Shown piece after piece: positions 1 to 9,800 of a stretch of DNA of 64,000 nucleotides; the stretch's first letter is position 1; each line of letters opens with the position of its first letter. Below the pieces are notes generated by a model. The model saw only the letters and a program-made list of their open reading frames with translations, did not search any database and was not told the DNA's origin. Position numbers and translations under genes: made by a program. The stretch is taken from positions 992,001-1,056,000 of the forward strand of contig NW_027478523.1 of NCBI RefSeq assembly GCF_051014685.1, written 5' to 3'. Source of the stretch: Ptiloglossa arizonensis (taxonomy: Eukaryota; Arthropoda; Insecta; Hymenoptera; Colletidae).

Positions 1-305
1 TAACTGGAACGGCCTAGGGGAAAACTACACAAACCGTTGTAATCGGGCGAGTTTCTACTTTCAGATACAACAGAAATTTTGCGGATTGGTCAATCCGTTT
101 GCGAGATGTGGCAGTTTGGAGGTAAGAAACGCTTGTGAAACTCAAAATTTTCGCAGTTCTGATGCTCGAAACGAGTCACTAGAGCGGCCTAGGGGAAAAC
201 TACACATACCGCTGTAATCGGGCGAGTTTCTACTTTCAGATGCAATAGAAATTTTGCGGATCGGTCAATCCGTTCGCGAGATATGGCAGTTTGGAGGTAA
301 AAAAC
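1..305 (+). repeat. Monomers upstream of the 17-mer HOR
   Basis: The first monomer (1-175; acacaaacc, gatacaac, tttgcgagatgtgg, gcttgtgaaac) matches those at 6826-7000 and 7351-7525. The second (176-350) starts with tcact instead of taact, has ccgctg in the box region, gatgcaatag and ggtaaaaaac, and is the type that precedes the tgggac monomer elsewhere (10851, 12601, 15576, 17501, 18551). Confidence 0.85.
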
Positions 306-381
306 GCTTGAGAAAATCAAAATTTTCGCAGTTCTGATGCTCGAAATGAATAACTGGGACGGCCTAGGGGAAAACTACACA

Positions 382-398
382 TACCGTTGTAATCGGGC
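382..398 (+). other. CENP-B-box-like 17-bp motif (one example of many)
   Basis: TACCGTTGTAATCGGGC aligns without gaps to the mammalian CENP-B box YTTCGTTGGAARCGGGA at 12 of 17 positions, and at 7 of the 9 core bases (nTTCGnnnnAnnCGGGn); the two core misses are the TT. The same motif, at monomer positions 32-48, recurs about every 175 bp, with common variants T6 to A (ccgatgtaatcggg) and changes in the first three bases. CENP-B is a pogo-transposase-derived protein that binds such a box in some centromeric satellites. Binding here is inference, because the missing TT lies in the core. See findings. Confidence 0.55.
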
Positions 399-431
399 GA
401 GTTTCTACTTTCAGATGCAACAGAAATTTTG

Positions 432-447
432 CGGATTGGTCAATCCG
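432..447. other. 16-bp dyad CGGATTG-GT-CAATCCG (one example of many)
   Basis: Monomer positions 82-97 form a perfect 7-bp inverted repeat around a 2-base centre. It recurs in most monomers, with type-specific arm changes (ggtcgatccg, ggtcactccg, ggtcattccg, gggcaatccg, ggaacggtc). It could act as a binding site for a dimeric protein or extrude as a cruciform; neither can be shown from sequence. Confidence 0.7.
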
Positions 448-1575
448 TTCGCGAGATATGGCAGTTTGGAGGTAAGAAACGCTTGAGAAACTCAAAATTT
501 TCGCAGTTCTGATGCTCGAAACGAATAACTAGAACGGCCTAGGGGAAAACTACACCTACCGTTGTAATCGGGCGAGTTTCTACTTTCAGATGCAACAGAA
601 ATTTTGCGGATTGGTCAATCCGTTCGCGAGATATGGCAGTTTGGAGGTAAGAAACGCTTGAGAAACTCAAAGTTTTCGCAGTTCTGATGCTCGAAACGAA
701 TAACTAGAACGGCCTTGGGGAAAAGTACGCATGCCGATGTAATCGGGCGAGTTTCTACTTTCAGATGCAACAGAAATTTTGCGGATTGGTCAATCCGTTC
801 GCGAGATATGGCAGTTTGGAGGTAAGAAACGCTTGAGAAACTCAAAATTTTCGCAGTTCTGATGCTCGACACGAATAACTAGAACGGCCTAGGGGAAAAC
901 TAGACATACCGTTGTAATCGGGCGAGTTTCTACTTTCAGATGCAACAGAAATTTTGCGGATTGGTCACTCCGTTCGCGAGATATGGAAGTTTGGAGGTAA
1001 GAAACGCTTGAGAAACTCAAAATTTTCGCAGTTCTGATGCTCGAAACGAGTAACTAGTACGGCCTAGGGGAAAAGTACGCATACCGATGTAATCGGGCGA
1101 GTTTCTACTTTCAGATGCAACAGAAATTTTGCGGATTGGTCAATCCGTTCGCGAGATATGGCAGTTTGGAGATAAGAAACGCTTGAGAAACTCAAAATTT
1201 TCGCAGTTCTGATGCTCGAAACGAATATCTGGAACAGCCTAGGGGAAAAGTGCGCATACCGATGTAATCGGGCGAGTTTCTACTTTCAGATGCAACAGAA
1301 ATTTTGCGGATTGGTCAATCCGTTCGCGAGATATGGCAGTTTGGAGATAAGAAACGCTTGAGAAACTCAAAATTTTCGCCGTTCTGATGCTCGAAACGAA
1401 TAACTAGAACGGCCTAGGGGAAAACTAGACATACCGTTGTAATCGGGCGAGTTTCTACTTTCAGATGCAACAGAAATTTTGCGGATTGGTCACTCCGTTC
1501 GCGAGATATGGAAGTTTGGAGGTAAGAAACGCTTGAGAAACTCAAAATTTTCGCAGTTCTGATGCTCGAAACGAG

Positions 1576-1751
1576 TAACTAGTACGGCCTAGGGGAAAAG
1601 TACGCAAACCGATGTAATCGGGCGAGTTTCTACTTTCAGATGCAACAGAAATTTTTGCGGATTGGTCAATCCGTTCGCGAGATATGGCATTTTGGAGGTA
1701 AGAAACGCTTGAGAAACTCAAAATTTTCGCAGTTCTGATGCTCGAAACGAA
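1576..1751 (+). repeat. 176-bp monomer marking the 17-mer lineage
   Basis: The AT tract reads cagaaatttttgcgg with five T instead of four. The same insertion is in the second 17-mer copy (4551-4726) but absent from the matching monomer at 8051-8225. It dates the 17-mer duplication after the split from the 7526-8700 segment. Confidence 0.9.
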
Positions 1752-2007
1752 TAATTAAAACGGCCTAGGGGAAAAGTGCGCATACCGTTGTAATCGGGCG
1801 AGTTTCTACTTTCAGAAGCAACAGAAATTTTGCGGATTGGTCAATCCGTTCGCGAGATATGGCAGTTTGGAGGTAAGAAACGCTTGAGAAACTCAAAATT
1901 TTCGCAGTTCTGATGCTCGAAATGAATAACTGGAACGGCCTAGGGGAAAAGTGCGCAAACCGTTGTAATCGGGCCAGTTTCTACTTTCAGATGGAACAGA
2001 AATTATG

Positions 2008-2023
2008 CGGATTGATCAATCCG
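2008..2023. other. Perfect 16-bp palindrome variant of the dyad
   Basis: In a subset of monomers the centre GT of the dyad is AT, giving CGGATTGATCAATCCG, identical to its own reverse complement. Other copies lie at 9882-9897 and at the same place in the monomers starting at 11551, 30268, 32368, 39189, 40239 and in most of the gtgcgcaaacc-type monomers. Some relatives carry TTGATCAATTCG, which breaks the outer arm. Confidence 0.8.
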
Positions 2024-3280
2024 TTCGCGAGATATGGCAGTTTGCAGATAAGAAACGCTTGAGAAACTCAAAATTTTCGCAGTTCTGATGCTCGAAACGA
2101 ATAACTAGAACGGCCTAGGGGAAAAGTGCGCATACCGTTGTAATCGGGCGAGTTTCTACTTTCAGATGCAACAGAAATTTTGCGGATTGGTCAATCCGTT
2201 TGCGAGATGTGGCAGTTTGGAGGTAAGAAACGCTTGAGAAACTCAAAATTTTCGCAGTTCTGATGCTCGAAACGAGTAACTAGGCGCCCTAGGGGAAAGT
2301 TACACCTACCGTTGTAATCGGGCGAGTTTCTACTTTCAGATGCAACAGAAATTTTGCGGATTGATCAATTCGTTCGCGAGATATGGCAGTTCGCAGATAA
2401 GAAACGCTTGAGAAACTCAAAATTTTCGCAGTTCTGATGCTCGAAACGAATAACTAGAACGGCCTAGGGGAAAATTACACCTACCGTTGTAATCGGGCGA
2501 GTTTCTACTTTCAGATGCAACAGAAATTTTGCGGATTGGTCAATCCGTTTGCGAGATGTGGCAGTTTGGAGGTAAGAAACGCTTGAGAAACTCAAAATTT
2601 TCACAGTTCTGATGCTCGAAACGAATAACTAGAACGGCCTAGGGGAAAAGTACGCATACCGATGTAATCGGGCGAGTTTCTACTTTCAGATGCAACAGAA
2701 ATTTTGCGGATTGGTCAATCCGTTCGCGAGATATGGCAGTTTGGAGATAAGAAACGCTTGAGAAACTCAAAATTTTCGCCGTTCTGATGCTCGAAACGAA
2801 TAACTAGAACGGCCCAGGGGAACAGTACGCATACCGATGTAATCGGGCGAGTTTCTACTTTCAGATGCAACAGAAATTTTGCGGATTGGTCACTCCGTTC
2901 GCGAGATATGGCAGTTTGGAGGTAAGAAACGCTCGAGAAACTCAAAATTTTCGCAGTTCTGATGCTCGAAACGAATAATTAGAACGGCCTAGGGGAAAAG
3001 TGCGCATACCGTTGTAATCGGGCGAGTTTCTACTTTCAGAAGCAACAGAAATTTTGCGGATTGGTCAATCCGTTCGCGAGATATGGCAGTTTGGAGGTAA
3101 GAAACGCTTGAGAAACTCAAAATTTTCGCAGTTCTGATGCTCGAAACGAATAATTAAAACGGCCTAGGGGAAAAGTGCGCATACCGTTGTAATCGGGCGA
3201 GTTTCTACTTTCAGAAGCAACAGAAATTTTGCGGATTGGTCAATCCGTTCGCGAGATATGGCAGTTTGGAGGTAAGAAAC

Positions 3281-6255
3281 GCTTGAGAAAATCAAAATTT
3301 TCGCAGTTCTGATGCTCGAAATGAATAACTGGGACGGCCTAGGGGAAAACTACACATACCGTTGTAATCGGGCGAGTTTCTACTTTCAGATGCAACAGAA
3401 ATTTTGCGGATTGGTCAATCCGTTCGCGAGATATGGCAGTTTGGAGGTAAGAAACGCTTGAGAAACTCAAAATTTTCGCAGTTCTGATGCTCGAAACGAA
3501 TAACTAGAACGGCCTAGGGGAAAACTACACCTACCGTTGTAATCGGGCGAGTTTCTACTTTCAGATGCAACAGAAATTTTGCGGATTGGTCAATCCGTTC
3601 GCGAGATATGGCAGTTTGGAGGTAAGAAACGCTTGAGAAACTCAAAGTTTTCGCAGTTCTGATGCTCGAAACGAATAACTAGAACGGCCTTGGGGAAAAG
3701 TACGCATGCCGATGTAATCGGGCGAGTTTCTACTTTCAGATGCAACAGAAATTTTGCGGATTGGTCAATCCGTTCGCGAGATATGGCAGTTTGGAGGTAA
3801 GAAACGCTTGAGAAACTCAAAATTTTCGCAGTTCTGATGCTCGACACGAATAACTAGAACGGCCTAGGGGAAAACTAGACATACCGTTGTAATCGGGCGA
3901 GTTTCTACTTTCAGATGCAACAGAAATTTTGCGGATTGGTCACTCCGTTCGCGAGATATGGAAGTTTGGAGGTAAGAAACGCTTGAGAAACTCAAAATTT
4001 TCGCAGTTCTGATGCTCGAAACGAGTAACTAGTACGGCCTAGGGGAAAAGTACGCATACCGATGTAATCGGGCGAGTTTCTACTTTCAGATGCAACAGAA
4101 ATTTTGCGGATTGGTCAATCCGTTCGCGAGATATGGCAGTTTGGAGATAAGAAACGCTTGAGAAACTCAAAATTTTCGCAGTTCTGATGCTCGAAACGAA
4201 TATCTGGAACAGCCTAGGGGAAAAGTGCGCATACCGATGTAATCGGGCGAGTTTCTACTTTCAGATGCAACAGAAATTTTGCGGATTGGTCAATCCGTTC
4301 GCGAGATATGGCAGTTTGGAGATAAGAAACGCTTGAGAAACTCAAAATTTTCGCCGTTCTGATGCTCGAAACGAATAACTAGAACGGCCTAGGGGAAAAC
4401 TAGACATACCGTTGTAATCGGGCGAGTTTCTACTTTCAGATGCAACAGAAATTTTGCGGATTGGTCACTCCGTTCGCGAGATATGGAAGTTTGGAGGTAA
4501 GAAACGCTTGAGAAACTCAAAATTTTCGCAGTTCTGATGCTCGAAACGAGTAACTAGTACGGCCTAGGGGAAAAGTACGCAAACCGATGTAATCGGGCGA
4601 GTTTCTACTTTCAGATGCAACAGAAATTTTTGCGGATTGGTCAATCCGTTCGCGAGATATGGCATTTTGGAGGTAAGAAACGCTTGAGAAACTCAAAATT
4701 TTCGCAGTTCTGATGCTCGAAACGAATAATTAAAACGGCCTAGGGGAAAAGTGCGCATACCGTTGTAATCGGGCGAGTTTCTACTTTCAGAAGCAACAGA
4801 AATTTTGCGGATTGGTCAATCCGTTCGCGAGATATGGCAGTTTGGAGGTAAGAAACGCTTGAGAAACTCAAAATTTTCGCAGTTCTGATGCTCGAAATGA
4901 ATAACTGGAACGGCCTAGGGGAAAAGTGCGCAAACCGTTGTAATCGGGCCAGTTTCTACTTTCAGATGGAACAGAAATTATGCGGATTGATCAATCCGTT
5001 CGCGAGATATGGCAGTTTGCAGATAAGAAACGCTTGAGAAACTCAAAATTTTCGCAGTTCTGATGCTCGAAACGAATAACTAGAACGGCCTAGGGGAAAA
5101 GTGCGCATACCGTTGTAATCGGGCGAGTTTCTACTTTCAGATGCAACAGAAATTTTGCGGATTGGTCAATCCGTTTGCGAGATGTGGCAGTTTGGAGGTA
5201 AGAAACGCTTGAGAAACTCAAAATTTTCGCAGTTCTGATGCTCGAAACGAGTAACTAGGCGCCCTAGGGGAAAGTTACACCTACCGTTGTAATCGGGCGA
5301 GTTTCTACTTTCAGATGCAACAGAAATTTTGCGGATTGATCAATTCGTTCGCGAGATATGGCAGTTCGCAGATAAGAAACGCTTGAGAAACTCAAAATTT
5401 TCGCAGTTCTGATGCTCGAAACGAATAACTAGAACGGCCTAGGGGAAAATTACACCTACCGTTGTAATCGGGCGAGTTTCTACTTTCAGATGCAACAGAA
5501 ATTTTGCGGATTGGTCAATCCGTTTGCGAGATGTGGCAGTTTGGAGGTAAGAAACGCTTGAGAAACTCAAAATTTTCACAGTTCTGATGCTCGAAACGAA
5601 TAACTAGAACGGCCTAGGGGAAAAGTACGCATACCGATGTAATCGGGCGAGTTTCTACTTTCAGATGCAACAGAAATTTTGCGGATTGGTCAATCCGTTC
5701 GCGAGATATGGCAGTTTGGAGATAAGAAACGCTTGAGAAACTCAAAATTTTCGCCGTTCTGATGCTCGAAACGAATAACTAGAACGGCCCAGGGGAACAG
5801 TACGCATACCGATGTAATCGGGCGAGTTTCTACTTTCAGATGCAACAGAAATTTTGCGGATTGGTCACTCCGTTCGCGAGATATGGCAGTTTGGAGGTAA
5901 GAAACGCTCGAGAAACTCAAAATTTTCGCAGTTCTGATGCTCGAAACGAATAATTAGAACGGCCTAGGGGAAAAGTGCGCATACCGTTGTAATCGGGCGA
6001 GTTTCTACTTTCAGAAGCAACAGAAATTTTGCGGATTGGTCAATCCGTTCGCGAGATATGGCAGTTTGGAGGTAAGAAACGCTTGAGAAACTCAAAATTT
6101 TCGCAGTTCTGATGCTCGAAACGAATAATTAAAACGGCCTAGGGGAAAAGTGCGCATACCGTTGTAATCGGCCGAGTTTCTACTTTCAGAAGCAACAGAA
6201 ATTTTGCGGATTGGTCAATCCGTTCGCGAGATATGGCAGTTTGGAGGTAAGAAAC
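3281..6255 (+). repeat. 17-mer higher-order repeat, copy 2 (2,975 bp)
   Basis: This copy repeats copy 1 monomer by monomer, including the 176-bp monomer at 4551 and the 174-bp monomer at 5252. Wherever I compared the copies they were identical, apart from one g-to-c near 6173 (aatcggccga against aatcgggcga) close to the right edge. Identity ends in the monomer starting at 6126, which finishes with acgag where copy 1 has atgaa. Such near-identity implies a very recent duplication, or an assembly artefact. Confidence 0.9.
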
Positions 6256-6475
6256 GCTTGAGAAACTCAAAATTTTCGCAGTTCTGATGCTCGAAACGAG
6301 TAACTAGAGCGGCCTAGGGGAAAAGTACGCATACCGTTGTAATTGGGCGAGTTTCTACTTTCAGATGCAACAGAAATTTTGCGGATTGGTCAATCCGTTC
6401 GCGAGATATGGCAGTTTGGAGGTAAGAAACGCTTGAGAAACTCAAAATTTTCGCAGTTCTGATGCTCGAAACGAG
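6256..6475 (+). repeat. Junction monomers after the 17-mer
   Basis: This holds the end of the 6126 monomer and one monomer at 6301 (taactagagcgg, gtacgcatacc, aattggg), which is almost the same as the first monomer of the following trimer except that it keeps caatccgttcg instead of caatgtgttcg. Confidence 0.85.
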
Positions 6476-7000
6476 TAACTAGAGCGGCCTAGGGGAAAAG
6501 TACGCATACCGTTGTAATTGGGCGAGTTTCTACTTTCAGATGCAACAGAAATTTTGCGGATTGGTCAATGTGTTCGCGAGATATGGCAGTTTGGAGGTAA
6601 GAAACGCTTGAGAAACTCAAAATTTTCGCAGTTCTGATGCTCGAAACGAATTACTGGAACGGCCTAGGGGAAAACTACACATACCGTTGTAATCGGGCGA
6701 GTTTCTACTTTCAGATACAACATAAATTTTGCGGAGTGGTCAATCTGTTTGCGAGATGTGGCAGTTTGGAGGTAAGAAACGCTTGAGAAACTCAAGATTT
6801 TCGCAGTTCTGATGCTCGAAACGAATAACTGGAACGGCCTAGGGGAAAACTACACAAACCGTTGTAATCGGGCGAGTTTCTACTTTCAGATACAACAGAA
6901 ATTTTGCGGATTGGTCAATCCGTTTGCGAGATGTGGCAGTTTGGAGGTAAGAAACGCTTGTGAAACTCAAAATTTTCGCAGTTCTGATGCTCGAAACGAG
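6476..7000 (+). repeat. Trimer higher-order repeat, copy 1 (525 bp)
   Basis: Three monomers at 6476 (aattggg and caatgtgttcg), 6651 (ttactgg, cataaatttt, gcggagtgg, caatctgtttg) and 6826 (acacaaacc, gcttgtgaaac). All three signatures return exactly 525 bp later. The related trimer also occurs at 56851-57375 and 61049-61573. Confidence 0.93.
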
Positions 7001-7525
7001 TAACTAGAGCGGCCTAGGGGAAAAGTACGCATACCGTTGTAATTGGGCGAGTTTCTACTTTCAGATGCAACAGAAATTTTGCGGATTGGTCAATGTGTTC
7101 GCGAGATATGGCAGTTTGGAGGTAAGAAACGCTTGAGAAACTCAAAATTTTCGCAGTTCTGATGCTCGAAACGAATTACTGGAACGGCCTAGGGGAAAAC
7201 TACACATACCGTTGTAATCGGGCGAGTTTCTACTTTCAGATACAACATAAATTTTGCGGAGTGGTCAATCTGTTTGCGAGATGTGGCAGTTTGGAGGTAA
7301 GAAACGCTTGAGAAACTCAAGATTTTCGCAGTTCTGATGCTCGAAACGAATAACTGGAACGGCCTAGGGGAAAACTACACAAACCGTTGTAATCGGGCGA
7401 GTTTCTACTTTCAGATACAACAGAAATTTTGCGGATTGGTCAATCCGTTTGCGAGATGTGGCAGTTTGGAGGTAAGAAACGCTTGTGAAACTCAAAATTT
7501 TCGCAGTTCTGATGCTCGAAACGAG
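7001..7525 (+). repeat. Trimer higher-order repeat, copy 2 (525 bp)
   Basis: Tandem copy of the preceding trimer with the same private changes (caatgtgttcg, cataaatttt, gcttgtgaaac). No difference seen by eye. Confidence 0.93.
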
Positions 7526-8700
7526 TAACTAGTACGGCCTAGGGGAAAAGTACGCATACCGATGTAATCGGGCGAGTTTCTACTTTCAGATGCAACAGAA
7601 ATTTTGCGGATTGGTCAATCCGTTCGCGAGATATGGCAGTTTGGAGATAAGAAACGCTTGAGAAACTCAAAATTTTCGCAGTTCTGATGCTCGAAACGAA
7701 TATCTAGAACAGCCTAGGGGAAAAGTGCGCATACCGATGTAATCGGGCGAGTTTCTACTTTCAGATGCAACAGAAATTTTGCGGATTGGTCAATCCGTTC
7801 GCGAGATATGGCAGTTTGGAGATAAGAAACGCTTGAGAAACTCAAAATTTTCGCCGTTCTGATGCTCGAAACGAATAACTAGAACGGCCTAGGGGAAAAC
7901 TAGACATACCGTTGTAATCGGGCGAGTTTCTACTTTCAGATGCAACAGAAATTTTGCGGATTGGTCACTCCGTTCGCGAGATATGGAAGTTTGGAGGTAA
8001 GAAACGCTTGAGAAACTCAAAATTTTCGCAGTTCTGATGCTCGAAACGAGTAACTAGTACGGCCTAGGGGAAAAGTACGCAAACCGATGTAATCGGGCGA
8101 GTTTCTACTTTCAGATGCAACAGAAATTTTGCGGATTGGTCAATCCGTTCGCGAGATATGGCATTTTGGAGGTAAGAAACGCTTGAGAAACTCAAAATTT
8201 TCGCAGTTCTGATGCTCGAAACGAATAATTAAAACGGCCTAGGGGAAAAGTGCGCATACCGTTGTAATCGGGCGAGTTTCTACTTTCAGAAGCAACAGAA
8301 ATTTTGCGGATTGGTCAATCCGTTCGCGAGATATGGCAGTTTGGAGGTAAGAAACGCTTGAGAAACTCAAAATTTTCGCAGTTCTGATGCTCGAAATGAA
8401 TAACTGGAACGGCCTAGGGGAAAAGTGCGCAAACCGTTGTAATCGGGCCAGTTTCTACTTTCAGATGGAACAGAAATTATGCGGATTGATCAATCCGTTC
8501 GCGAGATATGGCAGTTTGCAGATAAGAAACGCTTGAGAAACTCAAAATTTTCGCAGTTCTGATGCTCGAAACGAATAACTAGAACGGCCTAGGGGAAAAG
8601 TGCGCATACCGTTGTAATCGGGCGAGTTTCTACTTTCAGATGCAACAGAAATTTTGCGGATTGGTCAATCCGTTCGCGAGATATGGCAGTTTGGGGGTAA
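7526..8700 (+). repeat. Partial third copy of the 17-mer unit
   Basis: Monomers at 7526, 7701, 7876, 8051, 8226, 8401 and 8576 follow the order of the 17-mer monomers from 1051 to 2102. Differences: 7701 reads tatctagaac, not tatctggaac; 8051 lacks the extra T of 1576 and 4551; and the last monomer ends with cgttcgcgagatatgg and ttgggggtaag instead of tttgcgagatgtgg. This copy is therefore older than the 17-mer pair. Confidence 0.85.
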
Positions 8701-9800
8701 GAAACGCTTGAGAAACTCAAAATTTTCGCAGTTCTGATGCTCGAAACGAATAACTAGAACGGCCTAGGGGAAAACTACACCCTCCGTTGTAATCGGGCGA
8801 GTTTCTACTTTCAGATACAACAGAAATTTTGCGGATTGGGCAATCCGTTCGCGAGATGTGGCAGTTTGGAGGTAAGAAACGCTTGAGAAACTCAAAATTT
8901 TTGCAGTTCTAATGCTCGAAACGAATAACTAGAACGGCTTAGGGGAAAAGTACGCATACCGATGTAATCGGGCGAGTTTCTACTTTCAGAAGCAACAGAA
9001 ATTTTGCGGATTGGTCAATCCGTTCGCGAGATATGGCAGTTTGGAGATAAGAAACGCTTGAGAAACTCAAAATTTTCGCAGTTCTGATGCTCGAAACGAA
9101 TATCTAGAACAGCCTAGGGGAAAAGTGCGCATACCGATGTAATCGGGCGAGTTTCTACTTTCAGATGCAACAGAAATTTTGCGGATTGGTCAATCCGTTC
9201 GCGAGATATGGCAGTTTGGAGATAAGAAACGCTTGAGAAACTCAAAATTTTTGCAGTTCTGATGCTCGAAACGAATAACTAGAACGGCCTAGGGGAAAAG
9301 TACGCATACCGATGTAATCGGGCGAGTTTCTACTTTCAGATGCAACAGAAATTTTGCGGATTGGTCGATCCGTTCGCGAGATATGGCAGTTTGGAAGTAA
9401 GAAACGCTTGAGAAACTCAAAATTTTCGCAGTTCTGATGCTCGAAACTAATAAATAGAACGGCCCAGGGGAAAAGTGCGCATACCATTGTAATCGGGCGA
9501 GTTTCTACTTTCAAATGCAACAGATATTTTGCGGATTGGTCAATCCGTTCGCGAGATATGGCAGTTTGGGGGTAAGAAACGCTTGAGAAACTCAAAATTT
9601 TCGCAGGTCTGATGCTCGAAACGAATAACTAGAACGGCCTAGGGGAAAACTACACCTACCGTTGTAATCGGGTGAGTTTCTACTTTCAGATGTAACAGAA
9701 ATTTTGCGGATTGGTCAATCCTTTCGCGAGATATGGCAGTTTGGAGGTAAGAAACGCTTGAGAAACTCAAAATTTTCGCAGTTCTGATGCTCGACACGAA
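8701..9800 (+). repeat. Mosaic monomers between the 17-mer and 10-mer blocks
   Basis: Six monomers at 8751 (acaccctcc, gggcaatcc), 8926 (ggcttagg), 9101 (tatctag), 9276 (ggtcgatccg, gaagtaag), 9451 (taaatag, gcccagg, accattg, caaatgcaacagatatttt) and 9626 (gatgtaac, atcctttc). The run 9276-9800 is a cassette that recurs at 47931, 50555, 55277, 58251 and 62799. Confidence 0.8.

Larger units (their letters stand above)
351..525 (+). repeat. Representative 175-bp satellite monomer
   Basis: This monomer is used as the numbering reference. Elements in order: CCTAGG palindrome (13-18), variable 5' region (21-33), CENP-B-box-like motif (32-48), gagtttct (49-56), AT tract (74-80), dyad CGGATTG-GT-CAATCCG (82-97), TCGCGA (99-104), hairpin TTGAG-AAA-CTCAA (133-145), AAAATTTT (144-151), and a conserved tail gttctgatgctcgaaacgaa (156-175). 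It has 33 C and 45 G (44.6% G+C) and 12 CpG. The 175-bp length is close to one nucleosome plus a short linker. The tail and positions 49-61 are the most constant parts between monomers. Confidence 0.95.
306..3280 (+). repeat. 17-mer higher-order repeat, copy 1 (2,975 bp)
   Basis: Seventeen monomers, starting at 351, 526, 701, 876, 1051, 1226, 1401, 1576 (176 bp), 1752, 1927, 2102, 2277 (174 bp), 2451, 2626, 2801, 2976 and 3151, recur in the same order 2,975 bp downstream. Monomer signs in order include tgggac, acctacc with caaagttt, gtacgcatgcc, ctagac, tagtacgg, tatctgg, ctagac, tagtacgg (gcatttt), taattaaaa, gtgcgcaaacc with ttatg, gtgcgcatacc, gcgccc, aaaattacacc, gtacgcatacc, cccagg, taattag and taattaaaa. 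The left edge is set by the shared gagaaaatcaaaatt near 306. Within the unit, 876-1225 and 1401-1575 suggest an older 3-monomer duplication. Confidence 0.92.

Noticed and set aside
363..368. CCTAGG palindromes as a regulatory operator
   Set aside because: Present in most monomers as part of the repeat with no gene nearby; useful only as a restriction marker giving a 175-bp ladder.
399..493. Inverted repeat gagtttct (monomer 49-56) with agaaactc (136-143) as a hairpin RNA gene
   Set aside because: The 8-bp arms are 79 bases apart with no further pairing; this is compatible with chance.
494..501. AAAATTTT tracts as promoter -10 or TATA elements
   Set aside because: They occur in every monomer at positions 144-151 with no associated gene or start context. 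At most they affect DNA bending or nucleosome phasing.
615..872. Minus-strand reading frames of 64-126 codons (e.g. 615-872, 9242-9595, 38805-39185, 62765-63118) as protein genes
   Set aside because: They are repeats of the same satellite sequence read across two monomers, begin at TTG or GTG where checked, have no recognisable domain, and shift frame every monomer. Their recurrence follows from the repeat, not from selection on a protein.
6812..7003. Plus-strand 63-codon frames starting with ATG (6812, 7337, 35853)
   Set aside because: Each is one monomer read from the conserved gatgctcgaa tail to the taa at the next monomer start. No ribosome-binding or promoter context and no known family.
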